DNA from: Acidobacteriota bacterium | GTDB taxonomy: Bacteria > Acidobacteriota > Vicinamibacteria > Fen-336 | Direction: 5' to 3' | Length of the DNA: 64,000 nucleotides | Assembly: GCA_011526565.1 (NCBI GenBank) | Contig: WYBL01000140.1 | Span: forward strand, 1-64,000 | Part shown: positions 52,525-63,044 of the stretch, in pieces | How the letters are laid out: each line of letters opens with the position of its first letter | Position numbering within the stretch: position 1 is the stretch's first letter | Translations under genes and position numbers: made by a program | The notes under the pieces: model-generated | What the model saw: the letters and a program-made list of their open reading frames with translations, nothing else | What the model was told of the DNA's origin: nothing | The model's database searches: none

Positions 52525-53661
52525 ATGAGCGTCGGCTTGTGGGGAACCACGCCAGGGACGGCGAGAGCGCACGCGGGTGTCGACCGGCGCTCCTTCGTCC
52601 AGATCGTCACGATGGCCGCCGCCTCCATCGGGCTCGGCGAGAGCGCGGCCGCCAAGATGGTGGAGGCCGTCGCCAGGGGGACCAAGCCCTCCGTCATCTG
52701 GCTCCACTTCCAGGAGTGCACCGGCTGCACCGAGTCGCTGCTGCGCACCTCGCACCCCGGCATCGCGGAACTGATCCTCGATCTCGTCTCGCTCGACTAT
52801 CACGAGACGCTGCTCGCGGCCGCGGGCCACCAGGCCGAGAAGTGCCTGAAGGACGCGATGGAGGCGAACGCGGGCAAGTACGTGCTCGTGGTCGAAGGCG
52901 CGATCCCCGAGAAGGACGGCGGCGTCTACTGCATGATCGGCGGCCGCACGGCGATCGACATGCTGAACGACGTGGCGTCGAAGGCCGGCGCGGTGATCGC
53001 GATCGGCTCCTGCGCCTCGTGGGGCGGCATCCCCTCGGCCCCGCCCAACCCGACGGGCGCGACCGGCGCGCCGATGATCCTCAAGGGCAAGACCGTGGTG
53101 ACGCTGCCCGGGTGCCCGGCCAACCCCTACATCTTCCTGGGCACCGCGCTGCAGTACGTGGCGCTCGGCAAGCTGCCCGAGATCGACGAACTCGGCCGCC
53201 CGAAGTTCGCCTACGGCCGCACGATCCACGAGCACTGCCCGCGCCGCGCCCACTTCGACGCGGGCCGCTTCGCGAACCAGTTCGGCGACGAGGGCCACCG
53301 CCTCGGCCACTGCCTCTACAAGCTCGGCTGCAAGGGCCCGGCGACCCACGCCAACTGCTCGACGCTGCACTTCGGCGAGGTCACCGACGCCTGGCCGATC
53401 GGCCTCGGCCACCCCTGCTTCGGCTGCACCGAGCAGAAGCTGGCGTTCAAGGTCCCGCTGCACGACACCGTCGACATCGAGCGGCCGACGCCGCCCGACA
53501 CCTACCCGGCGGTCGGCGCGCCGCAGGGCAAGGCCGGCGCGATCGCCGCCGGCGTCGCCGGGCTCGCGGCCGGCGCCGCGCTCGGTGCGGGTTACCGCTT
53601 CGCGAAGGCGCACGAAACGAAGCAGCCGCCGGCAGGCGAGAGCGGAGGAGGCGAGTCGTGA
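52525..53661 (+). CDS. hybO: [NiFe]-hydrogenase small subunit (Hyb type)
   Basis: 378 residues. Carries the Fe-S clusters that pass electrons from the Ni-Fe site. A twin-arginine signal (DRRSFVQIVTMAAASIGLG) directs export with the large subunit. Proximal-cluster cysteines are in ECTGCTES, IGSCASWGG and LPGCPANP; medial and distal cluster ligands follow in HEHCPRR, GHCLYKLGCKG and HPCFGCTEQ. The position that is Cys in oxygen-tolerant enzymes (ECTCC) is Gly here, so a standard oxygen-sensitive type is expected. A C-terminal hydrophobic helix (AGVAGLAAGAALGAG) anchors it to the membrane. ATG has AGGAGG 6 nt upstream; the stop overlaps hybA (GTGA). Confidence 0.92.
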   Translation: MSVGLWGTTPGTARAHAGVDRRSFVQIVTMAAASIGLGESAAAKMVEAVARGTKPSVIWLHFQECTGCTESLLRTSHPGIAELILDLVSLDYHETLLAAAGHQAEKCLKDAMEANAGKYVLVVEGAIPEKDGGVYCMIGGRTAIDMLNDVASKAGAVIAIGSCASWGGIPSAPPNPTGATGAPMILKGKTVVTLPGCPANPYIFLGTALQYVALGKLPEIDELGRPKFAYGRTIHEHCPRRAHFDAGRFANQFGDEGHRLGHCLYKLGCKGPATHANCSTLHFGEVTDAWPIGLGHPCFGCTEQKLAFKVPLHDTVDIERPTPPDTYPAVGAPQGKAGAIAAGVAGLAAGAALGAGYRFAKAHETKQPPAGESGGGES

Positions 53662-54593
53662 CGCCCTCGCGGCGGACCGCGCTCAAGGTGCTCGCGGGCG
53701 GCGGCTGCGCGGCCGCCGCCGCCGCGGCGCCGGCGCTGGCCCGCGAGCCGAAAGTGGCGCCGCCCGGCGCCATGGGGATGCTCTACGACACGACGCGCTG
53801 CATCGGCTGCAAGGCGTGCGTGTTCGCCTGCCAGCAGGCCAACGGCCTGGAGCCGGAGCGCGACCCCTCGGGCCTGCACCTGGCCCCGGTCGACCTCGGC
53901 GCCCGCACCAAGAACGTGATCAAGCTGTACAAGGACGGCCCGCGCATGTCGTACGTGAAGGCGCAGTGCATGCACTGCGTCGACCCGGCCTGCGCCAGCG
54001 CCTGCATGCTGCACTCGCTGCAGAAGGACCCGAAGACGGGCGTCGTGCACTACGACCCCTCCTACTGCGTCGGCTGCCGCTACTGCCAGATGGCCTGTCC
54101 GTTCGGCGTGACGAAGTTCGAGTTCGACAAGGCGGCACCGAAGATCGTCAAGTGCGAGCTGTGCCGGCACCGCGTCAAGGGCGAGGCGAAGAAGGACGCC
54201 CGCGGCTTCACCCGCTACGCGAGCGGGGAAGGGCCGGCCTGCTGCGAGGTGTGCCCGCGCGAGGCCGTCGTCTACGGCACCCGCGAGGAGCTGATCGCCG
54301 AGGCCGCCCGCCGCATCGAGGAGAACCCGGGCCGCTACTTCGAGAACCGCGCCTACGGGCTCACCGAGGCCGGCGGTACCCAGGTGCTGTACCTGTCCCA
54401 CCTGCCGTTCGGGCTGATCGGCCTGCCGGACCTGGGAGGGCGCGGCGTGCCGCACGTCGCGTACTCGATCCAGGAGGGGATCTACAGGGGCTTCGTCGCC
54501 CCCGTGGCGCTCTACGGCGCCCTGGCGGTGGCGATGTGGCGCAACCGCCGCGGGGCGGCCCCGCCGGCCGGCGGGGAGGGGGTGCCGTCGTGA
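53658..54593 (+). CDS. hybA: HybA-like 4Fe-4S ferredoxin subunit
   Basis: 311 residues with a twin-arginine signal (SRRTALKVLAGGG). Four cysteine clusters are visible: CIGCKACVFAC, CMHCVDPACASAC, CVGCRYCQMACP and CELCRHR with CCEVCP. A membrane helix near the C-terminus (VAPVALYGALAVAMW) anchors it. It should pass electrons between HybO and the HybB membrane subunit. GTG start in a GTGA overlap; the stop overlaps hybB in the same way. Confidence 0.9.
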   Translation: MTPSRRTALKVLAGGGCAAAAAAAPALAREPKVAPPGAMGMLYDTTRCIGCKACVFACQQANGLEPERDPSGLHLAPVDLGARTKNVIKLYKDGPRMSYVKAQCMHCVDPACASACMLHSLQKDPKTGVVHYDPSYCVGCRYCQMACPFGVTKFEFDKAAPKIVKCELCRHRVKGEAKKDARGFTRYASGEGPACCEVCPREAVVYGTREELIAEAARRIEENPGRYFENRAYGLTEAGGTQVLYLSHLPFGLIGLPDLGGRGVPHVAYSIQEGIYRGFVAPVALYGALAVAMWRNRRGAAPPAGGEGVPS

Positions 54594-55777
54594 GTTCCCA
54601 CGCGGTCGTGCACACCCCCGTCGGCGGCGAGCTGATGACGCCGTTCTTCCGCAAGCTGCTCTTCTTCGTCGCGCTGGGCGCCGCCGCGGTGCTGTGGCGC
54701 TTCGCGTTCGGAATCGGCGCCGTCAGCAACCTCAACGACGGCTATCCGTGGGGGATCTGGATCGCGTTCGACGTCGTCACCGGCACGGCACTCGGCTGCG
54801 GCGGCTACGCGGTGGCGCTGCTCGTCTACGTGCTCAACAAGGGCGAGTACCACCCGCTGGTGCGGCCCGCGGTGCTGACCAGCCTGCTCGGCTACGGCCT
54901 GGCGGTGCTGGCGGTCACGATCGACCTCGGCCGCTACTGGGACCTGTGGAAGGTGCCGGTCTTCTTCTGGCGCTGGAGCGGCTCCCCGCAGCTCGAGGTC
55001 GCGCTGTGCGTGGCCGCCTACGTCACGGTGCTGCTCGTCGAGCTCTCGCCGGCGGCCTTCGAGAAGTGGAAGGACGGGGCCCACGCCGGCCTGCGCCGGC
55101 TGTCGGAAGCGGGCCTGCGCTTCATGGACAAGGCGCTCGTCTGGATCCTGGCTCTCGGCATGCTGCTGCCGACCATGCACCAGTCGTCGCTCGGCACCAT
55201 GATGCTGCTGGCCGGCCCGCGGCTGCACCCGCTGTGGTTCACGCCGTGGCTGCCGTTCCTGTTCCTCGTCAACTGCATCGTGATGGGCTACGCGGTGGTC
55301 GTGCTCGAGGCCTCGTGGTCGGCCCGCGAGTTCGGCCGCCCGCGCGAGGACGCGATGCTCGCGAAGCTGTCGAACGTGGCCTTCTACGTCGCCGCCTTCT
55401 GGCTCGCGTTCCGCGCGCTCGAGGTGGTCGTCGCCGGCGACCTCAGCCTGGTGGCCTCGCCCATCGGAGTCGTCTTCCTGGTCGAGCTGGCGCTGGCGGC
55501 GCTGCCCGTGTGGTGGCTGTCGAACGACGCGAGGCGCGCCGACGCCGCGTACCAGGTGCGCTCCGCGCTGATGCTTGTGCTGGCCGGCACCGTGTACCGC
55601 ATCAACACCTACTGGATCGCGTTCAACCCGGGCCCGCAGTGGTCGTACTTCCCCGCGGTGCCGGAGCTTCTCATCACCTTCGGCATCGTCGCGCTGGAGA
55701 TCGCCCTCTACCTGTGGGCGGTGCGCACGTTCCCGATCCTGGCCGGCGGCGAAGCCGGCGCCGTCGCGAGGGGGTAG
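54590..55777 (+). CDS. hybB: HybB/NrfD-like membrane subunit
   Basis: 395 residues with about ten membrane helices (e.g. LLFFVALGAAAVLWRFAFG, AVALLVYVLNKGEYHPLVRP, ALVWILALGMLLPTMHQSS). It belongs to the NrfD/PsrC family and lacks haem ligands of a cytochrome b type. It should connect the periplasmic hydrogenase to the quinone pool. GTG start overlapping the hybA stop, with a GGGGAGG site upstream. hybC follows after 3 nt. Confidence 0.9.
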   Translation: MSSHAVVHTPVGGELMTPFFRKLLFFVALGAAAVLWRFAFGIGAVSNLNDGYPWGIWIAFDVVTGTALGCGGYAVALLVYVLNKGEYHPLVRPAVLTSLLGYGLAVLAVTIDLGRYWDLWKVPVFFWRWSGSPQLEVALCVAAYVTVLLVELSPAAFEKWKDGAHAGLRRLSEAGLRFMDKALVWILALGMLLPTMHQSSLGTMMLLAGPRLHPLWFTPWLPFLFLVNCIVMGYAVVVLEASWSAREFGRPREDAMLAKLSNVAFYVAAFWLAFRALEVVVAGDLSLVASPIGVVFLVELALAALPVWWLSNDARRADAAYQVRSALMLVLAGTVYRINTYWIAFNPGPQWSYFPAVPELLITFGIVALEIALYLWAVRTFPILAGGEAGAVARG

Positions 55778-55780
55778 CAC

Positions 55781-57474
<1,694 letters not shown>

Positions 57475-57478
<4 letters not shown>

Positions 57479-58023
57479 ACGCGACCGTGGCCCCGACCGT
57501 CGCCGTGCTCGGCCTCGGCAACGTGCTGATGAGCGACGACGGCCTGGGGCCCACCGTGATCCGCGAGCTGGAGGCGGCCTGGACGCCGCACCCCGAGGTC
57601 GAGCTGCTCGACCTCGGGACCCCGGGCCTCGACCTGCTGCCGTTCGTGTGCGACCGGCGGGCGCTGGTGCTGGTCGACACCGTGCGCTCCGACGGGCCGC
57701 CGGGCACGCTGCGCCTGTACCGCAAGGAGGCGATCCTGGCTCACCCGCCGCGGACGCGGCTGTCGCCGCACGATCCGGGCGTCAAGGAGGCGCTGCTGCT
57801 CGCCGATCTCGAGGGCCGCGGGGCGACGTCCGTGCTGCTGGTCGGCGTCGTGCCCGGCTGCTCGCGGCAGGGCGTGACGCTGACGCGCGAGGTGACCGCG
57901 GCCGTGCCGCAGGCGCTGCGCGCGGTGCTCGACGAGCTGGACCGGCTCGAGGTGCCGTCGCGGCCACTGGCGCGACCGCGGCCGGTGGACCTGTGGTGGC
58001 GGGAGCCGGGCGCGACGCGCTGA
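57475..58023 (+). CDS. hybD: Hydrogenase maturation endopeptidase
   Basis: 182 residues, HybD/HyaD family. Cleaves the C-terminal tail of the large subunit after nickel insertion. The start VAVLGLGNVLMSDDGLGP carries the conserved Glu/Asp nickel-sensing region (here SDDG), followed by ELLDLGTPGLDLLP with a second ligand Asp, and the later SPHDPGVKEAL with the His. GTG start in a GTGA overlap with hybC. A C-terminal Pro/Arg-rich extension of about 20 residues is unusual. Confidence 0.9.
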
Positions 58024-58379
58024 AGCGCGTCGAGCGCGCGTACGTCGTGCTGGTCGCGGCCCACAGCGTCGGGGTCGGGCTCGCGCTGCTGTTCGTGACC
58101 GAGTGGGGCGCGCAGCTCGGCGGCTTCGGCGAGGTGCGGCCACTGTTCTTCGCCCGCCAGGCCGGCGCGTTCCACCTCGTCGTGGCCGCCGGCTACCTGA
58201 TCGAGTACTTCCGCTACGGAGGCGTCGTCTTCCTGCTCACGACCAAGTCGATCGCCGTCGCGTTCCTGGCGACCGTGTGGCTGCTGGGCGGCGCTCCGTG
58301 GGTGATCCCGGTGTCGGCCCTGGGCGACGGGCTGATGGCGCTCCTGGCCTGGCGCGTGCACGTGCTCGCCCGCGGGTGA
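57996..58379 (+). CDS. Small membrane protein in the hydrogenase operon
   Basis: About 127 residues from GTG 57996, or 119 if translation starts at CTG 58020, which would give a CTGA overlap matching the GTGA overlaps of its neighbours. Four hydrophobic segments: YVVLVAAHSVGVGLALLFV, FHLVVAAGYLIEYF, SIAVAFLATVWLLGG and SALGDGLMALLAW. Function unknown. Its fixed place between hybD and a Rieske lipoprotein suggests a role in hydrogenase electron transfer or assembly. Confidence 0.6.
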   Translation: MAGAGRDALKRVERAYVVLVAAHSVGVGLALLFVTEWGAQLGGFGEVRPLFFARQAGAFHLVVAAGYLIEYFRYGGVVFLLTTKSIAVAFLATVWLLGGAPWVIPVSALGDGLMALLAWRVHVLARG

Positions 58380-58804
58380 AGCCGATGCGCGATCGGGACC
58401 ATCCGACTGGGCCGGGCCGCCGCTCGGCCCTGCTGCGATTCGGCGGCGCGCTCGGGGCCGTCGCGCTCGGGGCCTGCGGTCGCGGACCGGAATCGACGGC
58501 TCCCGGCGCGGAGTTCGCGCTCGACGAGCTGCCCCCTGGCGGCCGCCGACTGCTGGTGGTCGACGGCGATCCCGTCGAGGTGACGCACACGGAGAGCGGG
58601 CTCGTCGCGCGCTCTCTCGTCTGCACCCACTTCGGCTGCCCGCTCCGCTGGGACGCGGCGAAGAACCAGTACGTGTGTCCGTGCCACGAGGGAGCCTTCG
58701 GCGCCGACGGCCGGCCCGTGGCCGGGCCGCCGGTGCGGCCGCTGCGCGTGCTGCCCGTGCGCGTCGAGGCCGGGCGCGTCCGGGTCGAGCCCGCGCCGTC
58801 GTGA
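58376..58804 (+). CDS. Tat-exported Rieske [2Fe-2S] lipoprotein
   Basis: 142 residues from GTG 58376 (GTGA overlap) or 139 from ATG 58385. The N-terminus has GRRSALLRFGG then VALGACG, a combined twin-arginine and lipobox signal. Rieske box I VCTHFGC and box II CPCHEG are both complete, so a [2Fe-2S] cluster with two Cys and two His ligands is expected. It may carry electrons to or from the hydrogenase or a cytochrome. Close paralogue of the ligand-altered protein encoded at 51787-52185. Confidence 0.82.
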   Translation: MKPMRDRDHPTGPGRRSALLRFGGALGAVALGACGRGPESTAPGAEFALDELPPGGRRLLVVDGDPVEVTHTESGLVARSLVCTHFGCPLRWDAAKNQYVCPCHEGAFGADGRPVAGPPVRPLRVLPVRVEAGRVRVEPAPS

Positions 58805-60357
58805 GCGTACTGCCGCTGCCCCGGCTGGTCGTCACCGGCGCCTCGGGCTTCGTCGGCCGCCACCTGCTCGACGCGCTCAAGCACGACTACCTCGTCTTCG
58901 GCCTGGCGCGGCGCTCGCAGTCCGAGTCGGGCGCCCCGGTCCACCCGAACATCACCTGGTGGCAGGTCGACATCGGCGACCGGCTGCCGCTCGAGCAGGC
59001 CTTCGCCCGCATCCGCGACGGCGGCGGCGCGGACGTCCTGATCCACCTCGCGGCCCACTACGACTTCACCGGCGAGAACCACACCGAGTACGAGCGCACC
59101 AACGTCACCGGCCTGCGCAACGTGCTCGACCTCTCGCGCGGCCTCGGCCTCAGGCGCTTCGTGTTCTCGAGCTCGCTCGCCGCCTGCGAGCTGCCGCCGC
59201 CGGGCGCGGTGCTCGACGAGACGAGCCCGCCCGACGGCCACCACGTCTACGCCCGCTCCAAGCGCATCGGCGAGGAGATGGTGCGCGAGTACGAGAAGTA
59301 CTTCCCGTCGACGATCGTGCGCTTCGCCGCGCTGTTCTCCGACTGGTGCGAGTACGCGCCGCTCTACATGTTCCTCGAGACCTGGCTGTCGTGGGCGTGG
59401 AACCGCAACGTGATCGCCGGCCGCGGCACGGCCGCCATCCCGTACCTGCACGTCGAGGACCTGGTGATGTTCTTCGAGCGGTTGCTCGACTGCGAGCGCG
59501 AGCTCGCTCCCGGCGAGATCCTGCTCGCGAGCCCGGACGGCTCCGTCTCCCACCTCGAGCTGCACGAGGAGGCGACGCTGCTCCACTTCGGGCGCCGCAA
59601 GAAGCCGATCCTGCTGCCGAAGGCGCTGTGCGTGCCGGGCCTGCACGGGCGCGACCTGCTCGGCCGCCTGCTCGGGCAGCGGCCGTTCGAGCGCCCGTGG
59701 ATGGCCGACTACATCGACAAGGCGATGAACGTCGACGCCCGCCGCACCCGTGCCCGGCTCGACTGGGCGCCGCGGCCGCGGCTCGAGATCCTGCGCCGCC
59801 TGCCGTTCCTCGTCGAGCACCGCAAGACCGAGCCGCTCGAGTGGGACCGCGTCAACCACGCGGCGATGAAGGAGGCGCGGCTGCGCGCCAACCTGCTGAT
59901 CCACTCGCTGCTCAAGCGCCACAAGCTGGAGATCGAGCACGAGTTCACGGCGTACCTGACGAGCGACGAGGGGCGCCGGCGGTTCCCGAGCTACCAGGGG
60001 CTCACCGTCGAGGAGCACCAGTGGAACCACCAGTTGATCCTCGGCCACCTGATGAACGCGGTGCGCACCCGCGAACGCGGCCTGCTGATGCACTACTGCG
60101 CCGACCTCGCGCGCCGCCGCTTCGCGCAGGGCTACGACCCGGCCGAGGTCTGCGGCGCGCTGGAGCAGCTCAACCGCATCTGCTTCAAGGTGCTGCGCCG
60201 CGACCGCGAGACCGACGGCCTGCAGCACGAGATGCGCGACCACATCACGATGACGCTGCGCTTCGGCTGCGACCAGGCCCAGCACACCTTCGAGCACCTG
60301 GCGGTGGCCGCGCGCCGGCAGGGCGGGCGCCCGCCGACGCCGCCCGTCGCGCAATAG
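58801..60357 (+). CDS. NAD-dependent epimerase/dehydratase fused to an RsbRD-like helical domain
   Basis: 518 residues. Residues 8-330 are an extended SDR: TGASGFVGRH nucleotide motif, IHLAAHYDFTG, FVFSSSLAA and the YARSK active-site pair. The last 160 residues (ANLLIHSLLKRHKLEIEHEF, then EEHQWNHQLILGHLMNAVRT) form a mostly helical region resembling the N-terminal sensory domain of RsbRD-type proteins or a hemerythrin-like bundle; this is tentative. GTG start in a GTGA overlap with the Rieske gene, so it belongs to the hydrogenase operon. Its substrate is unknown. A redox-linked signalling role rather than sugar metabolism is possible given the context. Confidence 0.75.
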   Translation: MSVLPLPRLVVTGASGFVGRHLLDALKHDYLVFGLARRSQSESGAPVHPNITWWQVDIGDRLPLEQAFARIRDGGGADVLIHLAAHYDFTGENHTEYERTNVTGLRNVLDLSRGLGLRRFVFSSSLAACELPPPGAVLDETSPPDGHHVYARSKRIGEEMVREYEKYFPSTIVRFAALFSDWCEYAPLYMFLETWLSWAWNRNVIAGRGTAAIPYLHVEDLVMFFERLLDCERELAPGEILLASPDGSVSHLELHEEATLLHFGRRKKPILLPKALCVPGLHGRDLLGRLLGQRPFERPWMADYIDKAMNVDARRTRARLDWAPRPRLEILRRLPFLVEHRKTEPLEWDRVNHAAMKEARLRANLLIHSLLKRHKLEIEHEFTAYLTSDEGRRRFPSYQGLTVEEHQWNHQLILGHLMNAVRTRERGLLMHYCADLARRRFAQGYDPAEVCGALEQLNRICFKVLRRDRETDGLQHEMRDHITMTLRFGCDQAQHTFEHLAVAARRQGGRPPTPPVAQ

Positions 60358-60450
60358 CTGCGCCCGGCCGTGCGGCGGGAGCAGCGCTTGCGGTCGGGAC
60401 CGGCGGCGACGACTGCGGGCCTCTGGCATGCGACTTGGTAGAACAGGGAC

Positions 60451-62736
60451 ATGGAACCCTCCGGCCAGCGTCTGACGCTGCGCGGCATCGTGCAGGGGGT
60501 GGGCTTCCGCCCCTTCGTGCTGCGGCTCGCCCGCGAGTGCGGCGTCTCCGGCCGGGTCTGGAACCACGCGGCCGGCGTCACGATCGAGGGCTTCGCGAAC
60601 GCCGAGGTTCTGGCCACGTTCACCCGCCGACTGCGGACGGAGGCGCCTCCCGGGGCGCGCATCGACGACCTGAGCTCCGAGGCGATGGCCGGCACGGCGC
60701 CTGCCGCGTTCACGATCGAACCCTCGGGGGCGGCGGCCGAGCGCGTCGTCTCGATCCCGCCCGACCTCGCCGTGTGCGACGACTGCCTGGCGGAGATCGC
60801 CGACCCCGCCGCGCGACGTTACCGCTACCCGTTCACCAACTGCACCGCGTGCGGCCCGCGCTTCACGATCGCGCGCGACGTGCCGTGGGATCGCCCCGCG
60901 ACCACGATGGCGGGCTTCGCCATGTGCGACGCGTGCCGCGCGGAGTTCGAGGGCCCCGGCGATCGCCGCTTCCACGCCCAGCCGATCGCCTGCCCGGCCT
61001 GTGGCCCGCGCCTGCGCCTCGTCGACGCCGGCGGCCACCCGCTCGGCGAAGGCGACGCGGCGCTGCGCGCCGCGGCGCGCGCGCTGCGGGCGGGCGGCAT
61101 CGTCGCGGTCAAGGGCCTGGGCGGTTTCCACCTCGCCTGCGACGCGACCTTCGCGCCCGCGGTTTCGCGGCTGCGCGAGCGCAAGCGGCGCGAGCAGAAG
61201 CCGCTGGCGGTCATGGTCCGCGACCTGGCCGCGGCCGCCCGCCACGCCGACCTGCGCGAAGAGGAGCGCGCGCTGCTGCGCTCGCCGGCGCGGCCGGTGG
61301 TGCTCGTCGAGCGCCGCCACGACTCCCGGCTGGCCCCGGGCGTCGCCCCCGACAACCCGCTGGTCGGCCTGCTGCTCGCCTACACCCCGCTGCACCACCT
61401 CTTGCTGGAGGCGGCGCAGCGGCCGCTGGTGATGACCTCGGCCAACCTCTCGGAGGAGCCGCTGTGCTGGCGCGACGACGAGGCCCGCGAGCGGCTGCGC
61501 GGTCTCGCCGACCTGTTCCTCGTCCACGATCGCGAGATCGTCGCGCCCTGCGACGACTCGGTCGCCCGCTGCATCGCCGGCGCGCCGACGCTGCTGCGGC
61601 GGGCGCGCGGGCACGTGCCGGGGGCGCTGCCGGTGGCGCGTCCGTTCGCACGACCGGTGCTGGCCTGCGGCGCGCTGCTCAAGAACACGTTCTGCGTCGG
61701 CGCCGGCGCTGCGGCCCACCTCGGTCCCCACGTCGGCGACCTCGAGAACGTGGCGACCCTCGACGCCTGGGAGGCGGCGATCGAGCGTGCGCTGCGCTTC
61801 CTCCGCGTCACGCCCGAGGTGGTGGCTCACGACCTGCACCCCGAGTACGCCTCGACGCGCTACGCGCTGGCGCGGCCCGAGCCGCTGAAGGTCGCCGTCC
61901 AGCACCATCACGCCCACGTCGCCGCGCTGATGGCGGAGCACCGGCTCGAGGACCGGTTGCTGGGTCTCGCCTGGGACGGCACCGGCCACGGCACCGACGG
62001 CACGGCGTGGGGCGGCGAGTTCCTGCTGGTCGGCGCCGACGGCTCGTGCGAGCGGATCGCCACGTTCCGCCCGCTGGCGATGGCGGGCGGCGACCGCGCG
62101 GTGCGCGAGGTGTGGCGCCTCGCGCTGGCGCTGGTCGAAGACGCGTTCGACGGCGCTCCGCCCACCGCAGCGCTCGCCCTGTTCGACGCCGTGCCGCGCC
62201 ACGACCTCCACGTCGTCCGCCAGATGCTGGCGTCGGACCTCAACACGCCGCGGGCCCGTGGCGTCGGCCGCTACTTCGACGCCTTCGGCGCGCTGGGCCT
62301 GGTGCGGGCGCGCTCGAGCTACGAGGGCGAGGTGGCGCTCCTGTGGAACGTCGCCGCCGACCCCGCCGAGCCCGGCCGCTACCCGTTCCACCTTCACACC
62401 CGGCACCTCCCGTGGGAAATCGACCTGCGGCTCACGGCCCGCGCGGCGGTGCGCGACCTGATGGACGGGCGCGGCGCACCGACGGTCTCCGCGCGCTTCC
62501 ACCGCACCCTGGTGGCCGCTGCCGAGGAGGTCGTGCGGCTCGCGGCCCGCCACCACGGCCGGACGCCGGTGGGGCTCACCGGGGGCTGCTTCCAGAACCC
62601 GCTGCTGGCCGAGGGCCTGCTCGCGGCCCTGGGCGGGTTCGACGTGCGGTTGCACCGCGAGGTGCCGCCGGGGGACGGGGGCCTGGCGCTCGGGCAGGCT
62701 GTCGTGGCCGACGCCGTGGCACGGAAATCGCTCTAG
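60451..62736 (+). CDS. hypF: Hydrogenase maturation carbamoyltransferase
   Basis: 761 residues. Uses carbamoyl phosphate and ATP to start synthesis of the CN ligands of the Ni-Fe site. Domains in order: acylphosphatase-like (GIVQGVGFRPF), two zinc fingers (CDDCLAEI with CTACGPRF; CDACRAEF with CPACGPRL), a YrdC-like domain (GGIVAVKGLGGFHLACDA, RKRREQKPLAVMV) and a Kae1-like domain (VQHHHAHVAALMAEH, GTGHGTDGTAWGGEF, GGCFQNPLL). Full length for the family. The 93-base gap before it has TAGAAC 6 nt upstream of the ATG and a weak sigma-54-like TGGCATGCGACTTGGT; either could start a separate transcript. Confidence 0.93.
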   Translation: MEPSGQRLTLRGIVQGVGFRPFVLRLARECGVSGRVWNHAAGVTIEGFANAEVLATFTRRLRTEAPPGARIDDLSSEAMAGTAPAAFTIEPSGAAAERVVSIPPDLAVCDDCLAEIADPAARRYRYPFTNCTACGPRFTIARDVPWDRPATTMAGFAMCDACRAEFEGPGDRRFHAQPIACPACGPRLRLVDAGGHPLGEGDAALRAAARALRAGGIVAVKGLGGFHLACDATFAPAVSRLRERKRREQKPLAVMVRDLAAAARHADLREEERALLRSPARPVVLVERRHDSRLAPGVAPDNPLVGLLLAYTPLHHLLLEAAQRPLVMTSANLSEEPLCWRDDEARERLRGLADLFLVHDREIVAPCDDSVARCIAGAPTLLRRARGHVPGALPVARPFARPVLACGALLKNTFCVGAGAAAHLGPHVGDLENVATLDAWEAAIERALRFLRVTPEVVAHDLHPEYASTRYALARPEPLKVAVQHHHAHVAALMAEHRLEDRLLGLAWDGTGHGTDGTAWGGEFLLVGADGSCERIATFRPLAMAGGDRAVREVWRLALALVEDAFDGAPPTAALALFDAVPRHDLHVVRQMLASDLNTPRARGVGRYFDAFGALGLVRARSSYEGEVALLWNVAADPAEPGRYPFHLHTRHLPWEIDLRLTARAAVRDLMDGRGAPTVSARFHRTLVAAAEEVVRLAARHHGRTPVGLTGGCFQNPLLAEGLLAALGGFDVRLHREVPPGDGGLALGQAVVADAVARKSL

Positions 62737-62756
62737 AAGACGACGGAGGTTCGCCG

Positions 62757-63044
62757 ATGTGCCTGGGAGTGCCGGGACGCGTGGTGTCGGTCGAGGGGCT
62801 GGTCGCCACCGTGGACTTCTGGGGCGTGCGCCGCGCGGTGCGCCTCGAGCTGGTGGACGAGCCGGTGCAGGCCGGCGACTACGTGCTGAACCACGTGGGC
62901 TTCGCGATCCGCCGCATCCCGGAGGAGGACATCCAGGGCACGCTCGACCTCTACGAGTCGCTGCTGCGCGGCGACGGCGACCTGATGGCAGCGGACGTGC
63001 GCGCCGAGCTGGAAGCGAACCCGGAGCAGTCCCCCGATGCCTGA
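62757..63044 (+). CDS. hypC: Hydrogenase assembly chaperone HypC
   Basis: 95 residues. Begins MCLGVPGRVVSVEG with the essential Cys2 and continues with the conserved AGDYVLNHVGFAI. HypC carries the Fe(CN)2CO unit with HypD and delivers it to the large subunit. GGAGG is 7-8 nt before the ATG, which lies 20 nt after hypF. The end overlaps the hypD start by 8 nt. Confidence 0.93.
   Translation: MCLGVPGRVVSVEGLVATVDFWGVRRAVRLELVDEPVQAGDYVLNHVGFAIRRIPEEDIQGTLDLYESLLRGDGDLMAADVRAELEANPEQSPDA

Noticed and set aside
60424..60440. A sigma-54-like TGGCATGCGACTTGGTA before hypF
   Set aside because: The essential -12 GC is GG, and the predicted transcription start would coincide with the ATG. The TAGAAC six bases before the ATG is an alternative, also imperfect.
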